Source: Actinostola sp. cb2023
Taxonomy: Eukaryota; Cnidaria; Anthozoa; Actiniaria; Actinostolidae
Length of the DNA: 64,000 nt
Direction: 5' to 3'
NCBI GenBank assembly: GCA_033675265.1
Contig: JAUJYZ010000355.1
Location: forward strand, 62,001 to 126,000
A program made the position numbers and the translations under genes. Positions 23,812-35,431 of this stretch are shown here, one piece after another. Position 1 is the first letter of the stretch. Each line of letters opens with the position of its first letter. Under the pieces are notes generated by a model. That model saw only the letters and a list, made by a program, of their open reading frames with translations. It was not told the origin of the DNA and ran no database searches.

Positions 23812-26800
23812 TTAGTTCGTGCTAAAGCAAGTACATGAGCCTTTAACAAAAGATTCCAACGGTTTAATGTAGCTGATCTTCCTCCCCTTTTGGCCATCGA
23901 CTTGGATTTGGAGGTTGGTACATATGTCCATCAGTTCGGCTATCTTCAGTAATGAAAGCTTTTTAGAATGCACCAACTGACATATGTTTTTCTGTGCTAC
24001 CATGATTGGGTGATCTGGTTGGTTAAAATCATTCACTACTCCGCTTTGCAACTCTTTGAATGCGGCGGCTGCCTCCCACGCCCTTATGTCCTCTTCTTGA
24101 ATCTCGTTCTCGTCTGCATATTCTTCGATTTGTCTTTGGCGCTGAGCTGCTGCAGATAGCCTGGAGAAGAAGCTGGCAATTTGTTGGCTTGTTCGCCATT
24201 CTTGTGGAGTAAAAAGTGTTTTTCCATTTTGATCTTTTGCTAATTTCAACTCCTTCGCCACCTCAATGGGGTTTGCTTTTAGGCCGCTCTGTACACCGGC
24301 GTCAAAGCACTCTACTAAATAAGCTTTAACTTTATCAGACATCCTTGAAGGCTTCTTGGTAGCTTTTAGGGCCCAACCTCTTGGCTGTCGCTCTGCTTGG
24401 GTATCTGAGATGGACTGTTCTCCACCAGATGACGGTAGTTGATTGCGAGGCTGGACACCAGTGACAATATCAGCCCACTTTTTTCTTACTGAATCATAAA
24501 GAGATTCCTTCTCCACTTGACGTACGTGTTTCCCAGTGTCCATATGGGCGACAGCTTCTGCCTCACTTCTAAATGTTAGCACGCATCCAATTTCGTTGCA
24601 TGAGAAAATTTCGGCGTTTGTGGTTGAACTGTCCGCTCTCATAGTTCCATGCTGCGTTCTTGCGCCAAAACCATGAATAACTCCAAGACACGTCTTTCTC
24701 TGTGGTTGAACTTGAAGGTCAGCATAAGTAAAGAGGCGTCCTGGCCCAATGTTGTAGCTTCTCCACGCTCGTATACCATCATATTCATATGAGAAGTTAT
24801 TGAGTAGACTGATTCCCGGTATTTTGTTGTCTGAACTATTATCTGTAGAAGGATCAATTTTAACAACGGCTACTCTGCACCCTTTGAGGCCTCCATGTGA
24901 TTCAAGTGCTTGTTTCATGTGTTGTGCGGTGATAACATCATGCTTCTCGTTGATCCATCTCCTGATATGAGCTTTCATTGATGCTGTTCTTCTATCGCAT
25001 ATATCTTTACCTGCCTGGGGATCTGAGAAATCATAACGTTGAGGCACAATACCCGATCTTTGTCCGATGAATGGGAGACTTAGAAGTAGAGGGCCATTGT
25101 GGTAGCATCCAGCATTGTCTGATCTAAAGTAGGCTTTATTGATTGTAGGATTTTCTTCCTTAATGGTAGTAAGGAGGTTTTCAATGATAGAAGCTACGGC
25201 AAAGCTGTTTTGAATACAAGATTCAAATAAGTGGACAAAGCATTCAACTTTGTATTTTACATCGGATTTTGTTATTACTGAACTCACATGCCAGCTCTTA
25301 CCGCGTTTTCCGAAAAAGTCCGACATGCGTTCGCGGTAACGTTGCGGAAGAAACTTCATAGCCCAGTCCATGATTATTAAACATTCTTGGTCGTCAAGGC
25401 TAAATAGAATGTCCTGCTTGGCTTCTTCCTGGTTCAAAAGTCGAAGCAAATGTGCTTTCCATGCGTAAATGGCGCCAACAGACTCTGTATATTCATACGT
25501 AATCCTGTCTTTTTGCTCTTGGTCTGTGATTACTTCTTCCATTTTTTGGGACATGTCTTCAAATACTTTGTCAAGATTAATGCACTGTTCACATACTGTG
25601 TCGTGAGTGTGTTCACAATCGATTTGATAGGAAGCGGTGGTGTTATCACTGAGGGCATATGTCACACAGTGGTCGCTGCATTTCTCGTCTCTTCCCACGT
25701 GTGATTTAAAATCCGTTTTGAGATATCTTTTGCCATCTCTCAAACCAACTTCCACGTTCTTTCTCCAATCATTCCCAGCTCCATTTTCAGCTAGTGTGTC
25801 GACGATGGCCACCATGTTATCGAACGCTTCAGTCCCATCTGCTGTTACACTGTCGAGTCCCTGTAGCGACTTCTGCAGTGAGGCGCTGCAAACTTCCAGT
25901 ATTCTGAAGAGGGAACGTTCACCAGCAGGTTCAAATTGTTGTTGTGCACAGAGTCGCGTGTACTGCGCAATTATTCTTGAAGGGATCAATGTTCTTATAA
26001 TAGCTGGGATGTGGATCTTTTCACCTGAATCTAATTTCAGTGTTTTCGTTCCGAAGGGTACATCCTGCAAAAATTCGGGTCTTGAAATAAAGTCCAGAAA
26101 ATGGTCAATTTGTAGTTCGTCAATTCTCTGACGAAACACTTGCTGACTGGCTACTGGCTGACCTTTACCGGTTTCAATCGCATGTTGGCGGGCTTGATCG
26201 ATTCGCCACTTGGACAGGCCTGGTATCATATCCTGAAGTTGAGATCTACTGAAGTCGTTGGCAAAAAGTGAGAGGATTTGTCGTTTGGTTTGCCAGGATT
26301 CCGCTTGATTGTATGATTTGACAAGAGCATCTATCACACCTGTAGTGTCGAAATTCTTGAGATTTGAAGAACTGGCCACTCCTTCAGTTTCCATCGCTGT
26401 TCCACGCCTAACTTCACTCCATACTTGTATTTCTTGTCCTGGACTGATAACCGATAACATTGCCGAAATAGCTTCCTTCGCTTTCCGAGAATAGTAACTT
26501 TGCTGAGTGGTTGAAATATCATCCCATGTGGTGTTTAAGGTAGAAAGGATAGGACTCACTCGACCATCTGTAAGTTTTCCAATAGCATCATTCAGGGTCT
26601 GCCTTCTCTCATGTTGAACTTCCACTTCGTCAACCCAAATACTTACTTCATGCTCAGCTTCAGTACTTTGAGATGACTGTGACGATATCGTTTGCGTATC
26701 ATCACGGTGCTCAATTGACGAACCACTGCCAGAAGGCAAATCTTCATCAGCTGACATTGTCACATGGTGTGGTGATGGCTCAACAAAACTCACACCGACC

Positions 26801-28721
26801 TACAATTTGATAAAAACGTTAATGATTTTACGGACGATTAGTATATATTCATTATTCTTTCCGTTCATTTCTCTACATTGTTGCAACATATTATGTTTCG
26901 AATTTTTATCCATTTGTGAAAGCATCGAGTTTATGAAATACATTTCAAGAAATAAAGTATTATTATTATCATTATTATTACATGTACATTCAAATTCTCT
27001 ATGAGAGTACGTGCAAGTTAGTTCTTCCTTCATTCTTTCCCTCCCATTCTTTCCCTCCCATTCTTTCCCTCCCATTCTTTCCCTCCCATTCTTTCCCTCC
27101 CATTCTTTCCCTCCCATTCATTTATTTATTTGTTTCCTTCCTTCTCTCTTTCTGACTTTTTTCGTTTCTGTCTTTCTTTCTTTCCCATTAGTTGATTGAC
27201 CCTTACTTACATCACCCGTTTCTTCATCCTTATCCGTTTCTTTGTCATTCCCTCGCATTTTGTAATGTATGGTCCGACAGCCAGCGCAGATAGCTAGAAG
27301 TAAATAATTTAATTTGTGGGAAAATATGTGTAAAAAAAGCGAAACAATCCACTTATTTGTTTTACACGTTCTTGTGATTCACTTTGTCATTCACTTTGTC
27401 ATTGATATGTTTACAGTCAGTTTATCTATTCGCGGTGAATGTTAGAGCACTAAGAGGCAGGCGAATGAGCTACGAACCACTTTGACAGCTGATCGCTGCT
27501 TTGCGGTTCTAAACTCCATTCGAGAGAGAAAGAAAAAGAGGGAGGAAAAGAGGGAGGAAAAGAGGGAGGAAAAGAGGGAGGAAAAGAGGGAGGAAAAGAG
27601 GGAGGAAAAGAGGGAGGAAAAGAGGGAGGAAAAGAGGGAGTCTAATTGTAGTAGTCTAATTAGTAGTCTAATTGTTCTAGTAGAAACCAACTAGCATACT
27701 ACCTTCGATTTTATACCCGAATATTTATTGATTTTTCGCTTTTTTTTCTTTTCAAAATGCCGGCTTTTTCGCTACTCATCAATATTATTATTTAATACTG
27801 TAGTACTAAGTCTTACATTACGGAAGCGATAACCTACGTTGAAACACACTCAACCACTGCAGGAAAAAAAAGAGAAATCTGAAACAAATCTGCAGTGGTT
27901 GAGTGTGTTTCAACGTAGGTTATCGCTTCCTTATTCATTTATGTGTATACTCATCATTCTAAGTCTTACATTGATTTTTTTTAAATAATTTTTATATAGT
28001 CTTGTACCAAGACACTTACCATTACTATTGTTATTACTACTTTCTATTATTGTTATACAAAAATATTATTATTATTAATAATAATATTAGTAGTATTAAT
28101 TAATATTATTATTTTATTATTATTTTTATTATTGCTACTATTATTGTTACTATTATTATTATTATTATTACTATTATTATTATTGTTACTATTATTTTTA
28201 TTCTTCTTATTATTTTGACTTTTCATAAGTGAATCCCATTTCCTTTACAAAATAATATATTTGGTATAAACTTCAAGTGAATCCTACAAATATAATGTGT
28301 ACTTACCAGCACCAATTGGAACTACCTCTTTATGCAGATCAAATATTTCTTCAGACATTGTGGCATTTACTCGTCGTGGAGACTTCATTTGTTTTCGTTG
28401 CCCTTTGTGATTTGGATGCAAACATGATCTGCTTTTACGACCTTCCCAATCTGTTGTTAAACTTTTCCTATGCTTGGGACAAACCGTCATAGCAGTAATT
28501 TCGCTCTCTGTGCGATGGAAAACTCCAGCACGATTTAGTATTAGGTCTTTCTCGGTAAGGAGGGATTTCCCCCGTCCTCGCTTGCTGGTCACCATAAGGC
28601 TGAGTAAATGAGATGTCACATCATGATTGCACGCATCCAATGGTACTATAGATGAGCCCGATCCAACCATGCCACATTGAGAAGTCTGGGAGCCAAACGA
28701 ACAATTTACCTGCTCCGCCAT
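23812..28721 (-). CDS. Putative transposase of the TTAA element (1161 aa, three exons)
   Basis: Exons 28721-28307, 27293-27211 and 26799-23812 have canonical GT-AG borders and join in phase (415+83+2988 nt). The N-terminal domain has a Cys/His pattern (C81, H84, C100, H105, C141, C144) that spans the first two introns and is completed only by splicing, which supports the model. The large exon is acidic at first and then carries a probable RNase-H-like core: CLIIMDWAMKFLP (D about residue 644) and KAYFRSDNAGCYH (D about 727), followed by FSDPQAGKDICDRR. A C2H2-like motif CNEIGC...HMDTGKH follows at about 905-930. I recall this as a repeated family in cnidarian and fish genomes but cannot name the superfamily with certainty. 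The promoter probably lies in the right terminal repeat. Confidence 0.75.
27030..27120. repeat. 15-bp tandem repeat
   Basis: Six to seven copies of CCCATTCTTTCCCTC in an intron of the TTAA-element gene. Confidence 0.95.
27531..27640. repeat. Purine-rich 12-bp tandem repeat
   Basis: About nine copies of GAGGAAAAGAGG, a strand-asymmetric purine tract in an intron of the minus-strand gene. Confidence 0.95.
27822..27930. repeat. Perfect 41-bp inverted repeat (hairpin)
   Basis: Left arm 27822-27862 and right arm 27890-27930 are exact reverse complements, separated by a purine-rich 27-nt loop. The direct repeat CTAAGTCTTACATT occurs at about 27807 and 27959 on either side. It could be a small foldback element or a transcribed hairpin. 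Confidence 0.93.
28020..28220. repeat. ATT-rich microsatellite
   Basis: Long run of TTA/ATT trinucleotides and variants in the intron just after exon 1 of the TTAA-element gene. Confidence 0.85.
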
Positions 28722-29080
28722 GTCCAAGATACATGCAGTTTGATTGCAATTATTTTGATTATATCGATATTCTTACAACAGTGAATTTGAAGAAACGCTT
28801 GACAGTATAGACTTTACGCAATATGCCGTCGCGCCGTGAGGTTGCGAAAGTCTAGCGTGACAATTATGGTCACGCTCGACTTTTTGCCGTCGGCTTCCTC
28901 CCGCCATGATATATTGCGAAAGATCCGTATTGTTTCCGACATTGAAATGTAATCGATGTTGATTTTATAGCTTTACAAATTTTATAATGAATAGTGTCTG
29001 TATTACTGTGTTGTCCTCGAACAAATAAATTTATCGTTCCATACTTGCATAATAGCGATTAGGAAAACAGAACTGTGCAT

Positions 29081-29811
29081 ACTTATTCGCTGTTAAAAAC
29101 ATATTCAAACACCGAGTTTTAATTACACATCTCTTTATTGGTATTTTTTGTAATAACAGGGATATATTGTAGGTGATTTTGAAGCCCTTTTGAGCAAATC
29201 CAGTATTCGCGCCATGGAGACTGGGCCCGACCGGAAGTTAAAACATGAAACGGAACGTGCTTCGTCAGTGCAAAATATACGAGATTTGGGAGCCGCTCGC
29301 GTTTGAAATAAAATAGAAGCCAATTGTAACTTTTCATATCCTTAAAGTCAACCATTAGGCCTTCCCAAAACTTATTTTACATTCGAAATCGACTGCCGCA
29401 CTTTTGAGAAAAGTCATTTTTAAAATGGTCAAAATTGCAACCGGCGATCGGTATCGTTTCGAACACAAAGTTCGGCTCGATTTATTGCAATGAATATTTG
29501 GTCAAATAAACAGTACTAGCCGTTTATTACTTCTTCTAAAAGTGAAAAGGTACTACAGAAAGCAAACGATGATTACAGTAAATAGAAGAGGTTAGTTTTG
29601 CTCATTAAATATGCTTCAAAATTTCAAATTTATAAATGTAAATTTGGCCAAAAACAGAGGGGGGTGGTCAAACTCGAAAGTAAAAAGCCAGACGAATCGG
29701 TAAATACCACCATTTATAATCAATCTCGATAGGTTATCCACGTACTAAATTTGGGGGGAATCGGCCGACCCCCATCTTTTGGCTCTGCCTGGTTTTCTCA
29801 GACACCCACTC
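29081..29811. repeat. Right 731-bp terminal inverted repeat
   Basis: Inverted copy of 22136-22866, followed by TTAA at 29812-29815. Confidence 0.93.
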
Positions 29812-30102
29812 TTAACGTCTCGAGTATAAATTGACTTGTTTTGAACTTGAATATTGAAACTTGAAAACTTGAATTTGAAATGTAGAATTCTTGAAAGGTT
29901 TGAATTTGGCTTACTTGACTCATGAACTTGAAATTGGAATCGATTTGAATTGATCTTGACCAGATTTCTTCGTGATTTAACTTGACTTGAACATTGGATT
30001 GTGTAGGTTGATCGAATTGAGTTTTACAATCGTGTTGAAATTGAAGTTATCCATTGATTTTTTTGGCTCGGAATGTGTTGTAGTTATTGTAGAAAACTTG
30101 AT

Positions 30103-30118
30103 CCCGCTTCTTACACCA
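30103..30118 (-). promoter_or_regulatory. Probable tRNA primer-binding site of the Gypsy element
   Basis: On the minus strand TGGTGTAAGAAGCGGG follows directly after a sequence ending in CA, the arrangement of primer-binding site and LTR end in Ty3/Gypsy elements. It lies upstream of gag (22103) once the TTAA transposon is removed. Confidence 0.55.
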
Positions 30119-31055
30119 TGTCAAAGTGCTGGAAAGGCAGCGATAGCTTCATGTATACTAAGTATTTACTCGAATGGCCAGTGGTAGGCCGCCATGCTTT
30201 ATTACTAACAATCGACACGAGGGAGAAGGCTAGTCCTAGTCTCCTGTTGACATTATCACACAGGGAGCCCGTACTATGACACAAAGTAACAATAATTTGG
30301 ATTCATTATTGAAATATGGACTTGGACTGAACGATCCATCCTGGTGTTCATCAATATACATCTACCTGGTATCTTTCAAATATTATATTTGAACACTTTG
30401 AAGCATCGAGCACAGGAAACTTGTCAAGGATTGATAAATCATCACTTACAAGGACAAAACCTATTTATTGGACTCAGTTTTCAGTACTGCTTAGCACCGT
30501 TATGTGAAACTGCTTTATTGATTGGCTACAAAGCCATCATCTGACTGCTGAAAACATTACCCTCTGGGATAATATATGCTGACAGGATTACTGTTTCCTT
30601 ATAATGCTTTGCCTCAATGTAAACAGAAAATATCACACACTGGATCAAGACTGATCTACGTGTACTTGTTTTTTTTTGGTGAAGAGTTTTGAGTTATCTA
30701 CTTCTGTTAGTCTACAATGTATTACTTGTTCAAATCTCTATGACTTTATCCCAGAACATTATAACATACATGTACAGTATGAATCAAAACTATAAATATT
30801 ATTTGCTGGATCCAACACAACATTATATTCTACAAGACAGTGTACTAGTTCGACATCTTTATAATATACACCAAACACAATTCTCTATTTCATTGAATCT
30901 ATATTTGTATTAATTACTGCAATCAGTACAAACTTTATGAAATGATGAGAATAAACGTGATCAATGACTGCTGAAAGTATATAACTGTCTGTCTATGACC
31001 AGATTGTTATAATGAACTGTCTGTCTATGACCAGATTGTTATAATGTTACCAACA
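30119..31055 (-). mobile_element. Probable 5' LTR of the Gypsy element
   Basis: Read on the minus strand, the region would start TGTTGGTAAC near 31055 and end CA at 30119, just before the primer-binding site. The right boundary is a guess based on TG and on resemblance to Gypsy LTR starts. The second LTR is not in the window, so it cannot be confirmed by comparison. A direct duplication CTGTCTATGACCAGATTGTT occurs at about 30987 and 31021. Confidence 0.4.
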
Positions 31056-32843
31056 CCATACTGCATTTTTATTATTTTATTTTACAAGTTTAATGCGCCT
31101 CGTTGACAAGGGACAAAGCCACATGTATGCATTACATGTATGGCAGTGCACAACTCGCAGCACCTCACTTTCTACCAGAAATTACTAGTATCTACTTTGC
31201 TAATATCTGTTTCACGGGTTAAGTGCCATCACTCTATTCATACAGTCATCTAGATCAGATTATCATTGACTACTAGTCATCTCACAGCCACGCGTTGTTG
31301 GGTCTGCATATACACCTATTTACTAGGGCACTTCCGTAGGAAGCCCGAGTTATAAAATGCGCTTTCTTTTTTTATTTTTTTTATTATTATTTTTCTTCGT
31401 AGTACACAAAATGCGAAGTATTTGATTGTATCGAGTTTCAAGATTACTCAGCAGATAATGACGGTCGCTGTGCATGCTGCATGACTGCCGTCTTGCCGTG
31501 ATAAAAAAAACGTTTTGTTTTGTATTGCAGGAATGCCCGTTTCAGGGTTTCGATTGGCTGAAAACGGGGACGATGATATCTCAACGCCTAATGAAGTAAT
31601 TCTATGCCAGACGGCTCCGATCTTTATGGCCGATTCATGTGGGCCCACTCTGAAATATGTCGTTTCATTAACAAAAACAAAAGCGCCTTCATTACAACGA
31701 ACAAACGAAAGACGTTATCAGAACCATCTGACCATGAATATGCAACCTCAACTGGACGTCCCAATTGCGTACTGTAGACGGACGATTCGGAGACCTTTAT
31801 CTATGCACGGGCAACAGGTCACTAGAGTCAGTATTTTGGGTAATATTTGTATTACCCTGCTTATAAGCTCTCCGAAGCTCTGTTATTGTCTGTATTTGTT
31901 TCTGATGACCTTTAGATATCCGAACCCCCAACAGTAATCCGAACGCCGACATCTGGTTTTATTTATGGGAGCTTTCACTGACGTCATAGTGACCTGTTGC
32001 CCGCGATCTATGCTCACCGACACATAGTCTCCCTCGTCACGCAACTGTCATTGTCATAATGCCCGAGTGTACGCTCATTGAGTGTCTTGTTCAATTATGT
32101 TAGTCCCAGGTGTGACCCTGAAGGATCATGGGGGCTTCTATGCTGCAAATTCAAGTGACAGTAAAATGAGTTGGCCAATTTTTTTGTCAAAATGTCAAGG
32201 AAATCGGCTGGAAAGACTTGGTAAACAGCATTTCCCATGATGTGGGGTTGCACCTTTGTGAGTCAAGGTGACTAACTTAATTGAATTAGCTAGGTGTACA
32301 ATACAATCAAGTTAAATACAGTACATATATTGTATCAATATATTTCTGAGTCGTTGCTATTTAAAATGTAAATATTTTAGTACATGCAGGTACGTAAATA
32401 AAACTATAGCTAGACTGACAAGTCAAATACTTGCTGTTTCAGGGGAATGAGAGGGGGCAACCTTTTATATTTGTAAGAGTGAAAAACTTGATAAGATAGA
32501 AGAGCAGAAGATTGGATAACTGCACCATTTCTTTCAACAGGCTCACTAATTTATATTGCATTCAAATCATTATGGAAAGCAATGGTGTCAACAGTGTTTA
32601 CAAGAAAAATAGTCCACACATTATTAATTCCCCATATTTGTACCAAACAGGCAAATGTAGGAAGTGCACTTTCTTCACATGCAATATGAAGAAAGTTTTT
32701 TTTTTTTTGCCAGGACAATAAGTAATTCCATTCAAGGTAACAGAGTTGCAGAGAAAAACCTGGTTGGTTGGAGATACTTGATACAAATCACCAAATGATG
32801 AATATAACAACCGCTGCACCTTATTTCTTTCCTCTCCATTTAG
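31056..32843. other. Mostly non-coding DNA with repeat fragments
   Basis: No gene I can support. GGGCAACAGGTCACTA near 31809 recurs inverted near 31985, suggesting a short foldback element, and a T-rich run lies near 31365. A 140-codon ORF at 31515-31937 has no recognisable motif. Confidence 0.4.
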
Positions 32844-33595
32844 TTATTTCCTTTTACCAAATTCTTGTTCATTTCCAAATAGAGGAGAGGTATCTTTGCT
32901 GTTATCAATCTCCATATAATCAGTACACATTAATTTTTGGTTTCTGTGTGCCAAGCTATATGGCAAATTTTTGAAATTCCTTACTCTGCTGGCTAGATCT
33001 TTAAAGTGTGCATGTTTCCCTTCAAAGCGCATACACCATGCATGTATTAGTGGACCAAATTGCAAGATCTGACTTGGAAGATGAACCATAAAGTGCTGTT
33101 TTGGTATGATTGGTGCATTAATATACAAACTTTTAAACAACTTCAAGTGTCTTTTTATGGCTGTCCTCAAGTATATAACAGTTTCAGTTCCAATCTTAGA
33201 AGAAAAGCAAATTCTCATTATCTCTATAAGAGATGAAAGACAAGCCCAGTGTTCATCATCAGTACTTACAACATCTGATAATATCATTGGGAGTACAGAT
33301 GCCAACAACCACATCCTTGCAGCTGTTTGTCCAAGGTTAGTAGAGCTTTCCCTGGCAAGATCTGTAACTTTAATGGGATAAGGTCGATCTTTCAACTGAG
33401 ATTAGCCAAATGGAAAACTCTGTATCTGTTTGTTGAGCTGTTGCAGAGAGAAATTGTTTTCTGTTTCATTTTGTACGTAATATCGCAAACCATACTTTAT
33501 TTCATAGTCTAGAACTCCTTCAAGAAAGATATGCATGATATCTTGTGGCAACTGAAGACATCCATCAAAATAACGTGTATGTGACAGTTCACTTC
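32844..33595 (-). pseudogene. CMC/EnSpm-type transposase fragment with an in-frame stop
   Basis: From an acceptor near 33595 the minus strand reads CLQLPQDIMHIFLEGVLDYE, then an in-frame TAA after FPFG near 33400, then LKDRPYPIKVTDLARESSTN, MWLLASVLPMILSD, DDEHWACL, IPKQHFMVHLPSQILQFGPL, HAWCMRFEGKHAHFKDLASR and SLAHRNQKLM. These are characteristic blocks of a large metazoan CMC-like protein family that I recognise. The fragment is on the opposite strand to, and far from, the exon set at 8623-18309, so they are separate insertions. No terminal repeats identified. Confidence 0.7.
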
Positions 33596-34681
33596 TGCAA
33601 TTGATACCAAACGTTTTGAAATAAAATTTATTTAGAAATGTTGATGAAGCTGTAAAGGAAAGGCCGGCTCAAAAAAAATAATTAGGTTTAACGATTTAAA
33701 ATTTATATTTCTACAATAAGTGACCCAAGAGCATTATTATGGGCGAACTTGAGAAATCCTACTTTTTCTATCCTGTAGTACCATAGTTGATATTTACGCG
33801 GAGCCGCTCTTAAGCTCTCAGCAGAATGACTTGAGTCATCTGACAGGTAGGTTTGATCAAGAGATGTCGTCTTTAACTGGACTCTTTCATTCGATCTATT
33901 GTAATGATCAAGTTGCAGTGGAAACAAACCCAGTCGTCAGGCAAACATTTGACGACATGACGTCACAGGTTGAACCCGCTGACCATAACTGTGCCTGGGA
34001 ATATTTCTGTTCAATTTCTCTTTTACTTTTAATAATTGGTGATTTTTTGTACTCAATTCTTATTAACCTATGTAAGGACTTAATTTATAAATACATTCCT
34101 GACGATTTGTCTAATTGATGTAATTGTACCTTTTTGACATCAGGACCATCAGTCATGCCATCTTCAGTTCGTACATTCATTGCTAATTAATAATTAATAA
34201 TTGTCCTTTTGTCTTCTGCTAGGTGAAGGTTATGTAATTGTTTTTCTAGGGTATTTAGCTCTGCAGAGTTTGTGCCAATAATGATATATTGTGCTTTTAT
34301 GGTATACTCTTCACCTTTTCACCTTGCTGGGTGGACTCTTTCATTAAATGCATTTACTTTTTTGTTTTGTATTAATAAGAGGTAATCCATTGGGTAGTCA
34401 ACTTCACTGTTTTCTTGAATTATTCTATCCTTGACTTTCAAAATGCCATCATGGGTGTGTAAGTGTAAACACGGCATTAGTCTAAGTTGCAGTTGGAATA
34501 CATCACCAATATCAACGAACCTTTGATACTAACACCTTCAAAGTCTTCTCGACTCCCTTTACAGTCAACACACTTCACGCATGAACACACATTTTTGATT
34601 AATCAATATGTTTACCAAAATAAATAAGAATTTTTGAATATTATTTATAACTAATTGAACGTTCAATACAATACGGTATAC
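33596..34681. other. Sequence left of the hAT insertion
   Basis: Low coding potential. Before the hAT insertion it was continuous with 41379 onward, where a Penelope-like RT fragment lies on the minus strand, so part of it may be the decayed downstream end of that element. No firm feature seen. Confidence 0.35.
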
Positions 34682-34687
34682 ACTATC
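34682..34687. repeat. 6-bp target-site duplication of the hAT element, left
   Basis: ACTATC next to the left terminus, repeated at 41373-41378. Six bp rather than the usual eight; some hAT clades are described with shorter duplications. Confidence 0.75.
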
Positions 34688-34699
34688 CAGGCCCTCTGA

Positions 34700-35100
34700 T
34701 AGGGTGCGGAAAAAAACCGGAAATTGTGCGGAAAAAAAACGGAGATTACGCGGCAAGAAAGGCCGATTGTGCGGAAAATTACGCGATTTCTCCAAACGTT
34801 AATATAAAAAAAAAGGAAATTGTGCGAAAAAAACCCCGAAATTACGCGGCAAGAAAGGCCGATTATGCGGAAATTACGCGATTTTTCCAAACGTTAATTT
34901 AACCTTGTTTTACTAGGTTTTAGAAGTGGAAAATCAGTTTTCAAAAAAACGTAAATTGTGCGGAAAAAAATCGGAAAGAAACGGAAATTGTGCGAAAAAA
35001 CCCGGAAATTATGCGGCAAGAAATGCCGATTATGCGGATAATTATGCGATTTTTCCAAACGTTAATTTAACCTTGTTTTGCTAGGTTTTAGAAGTGGAAA
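34700..35100. repeat. Subterminal repeat array of the hAT element
   Basis: About four degenerate copies of a unit of roughly 110-130 bp containing AAATTGTGCGGAAAAAAA, ATTACGCGGCAAGAAAGGCC and CGATTTTTCCAAACGTTAAT. Confidence 0.85.
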
Positions 35101-35431
35101 ATCACTTAAATGCTGTCCAACACAATTACAACGCAACCCCTTTCACCACTGCTTGTTTATTTAGAATAGCAACCTAAACACCAGCAGTTTCTGCTTGCAC
35201 ACATTCAATAAGTATATAGTAGTACATGTACATGTACCGGCAATATTTCATTCTGGTGTACATATATAACATGATAAAGATATATAAGGATGCACTTTAG
35301 CTGTCTTTTTTTCTCTGTGTTAATCTTGCCATTTATGTTCAGCTCGTTTATATTCAGTTAAGAATTGCAAATATGTAAACACTCAAACACTCAATTACGA
35401 CAAACTATCATGCAGTTATTGCAGACTTGAA

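Larger units (their letters stand above)
22136..29811 (-). mobile_element. TTAA-flanked DNA transposon, 7676 bp, young and probably autonomous
   Basis: Ends GAGTGGGTGTCTGAGAAAAC (left) and its complement (right) are flanked by TTAA. The terminal inverted repeats are 731 bp each (22136-22866, 29081-29811). Aligned by eye they differ at roughly a dozen positions, that is about 98 percent identical, which points to a recent insertion. The element carries one three-exon gene on the minus strand with no stop or frameshift that I can see. Inside are a MITE (about 23366-23486), microsatellites and a perfect 41-bp hairpin (27822-27930). It was inserted in the leader of a Gypsy element. I assign it tentatively to the Kolobok-like group because of TTAA; the ends lack the CCC start of piggyBac. 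Confidence 0.92.

Noticed and set aside
25450..26131. Plus-strand ORFs opposite the TTAA transposase
   Set aside because: Antisense shadows of a long, conserved coding exon.
27442..27694. ORFs rich in LFSS or KREE repeats
   Set aside because: Both are translations of a 12-bp purine microsatellite inside an intron.
31515..31937. 140-codon plus-strand ORF
   Set aside because: No recognisable motif, atypical composition and overlap with a short inverted repeat.
33831..34118. Plus-strand ORF with a hydrophobic segment
   Set aside because: Possible membrane-like stretch but no homologous motif or splice context; lies in decayed repeat DNA.
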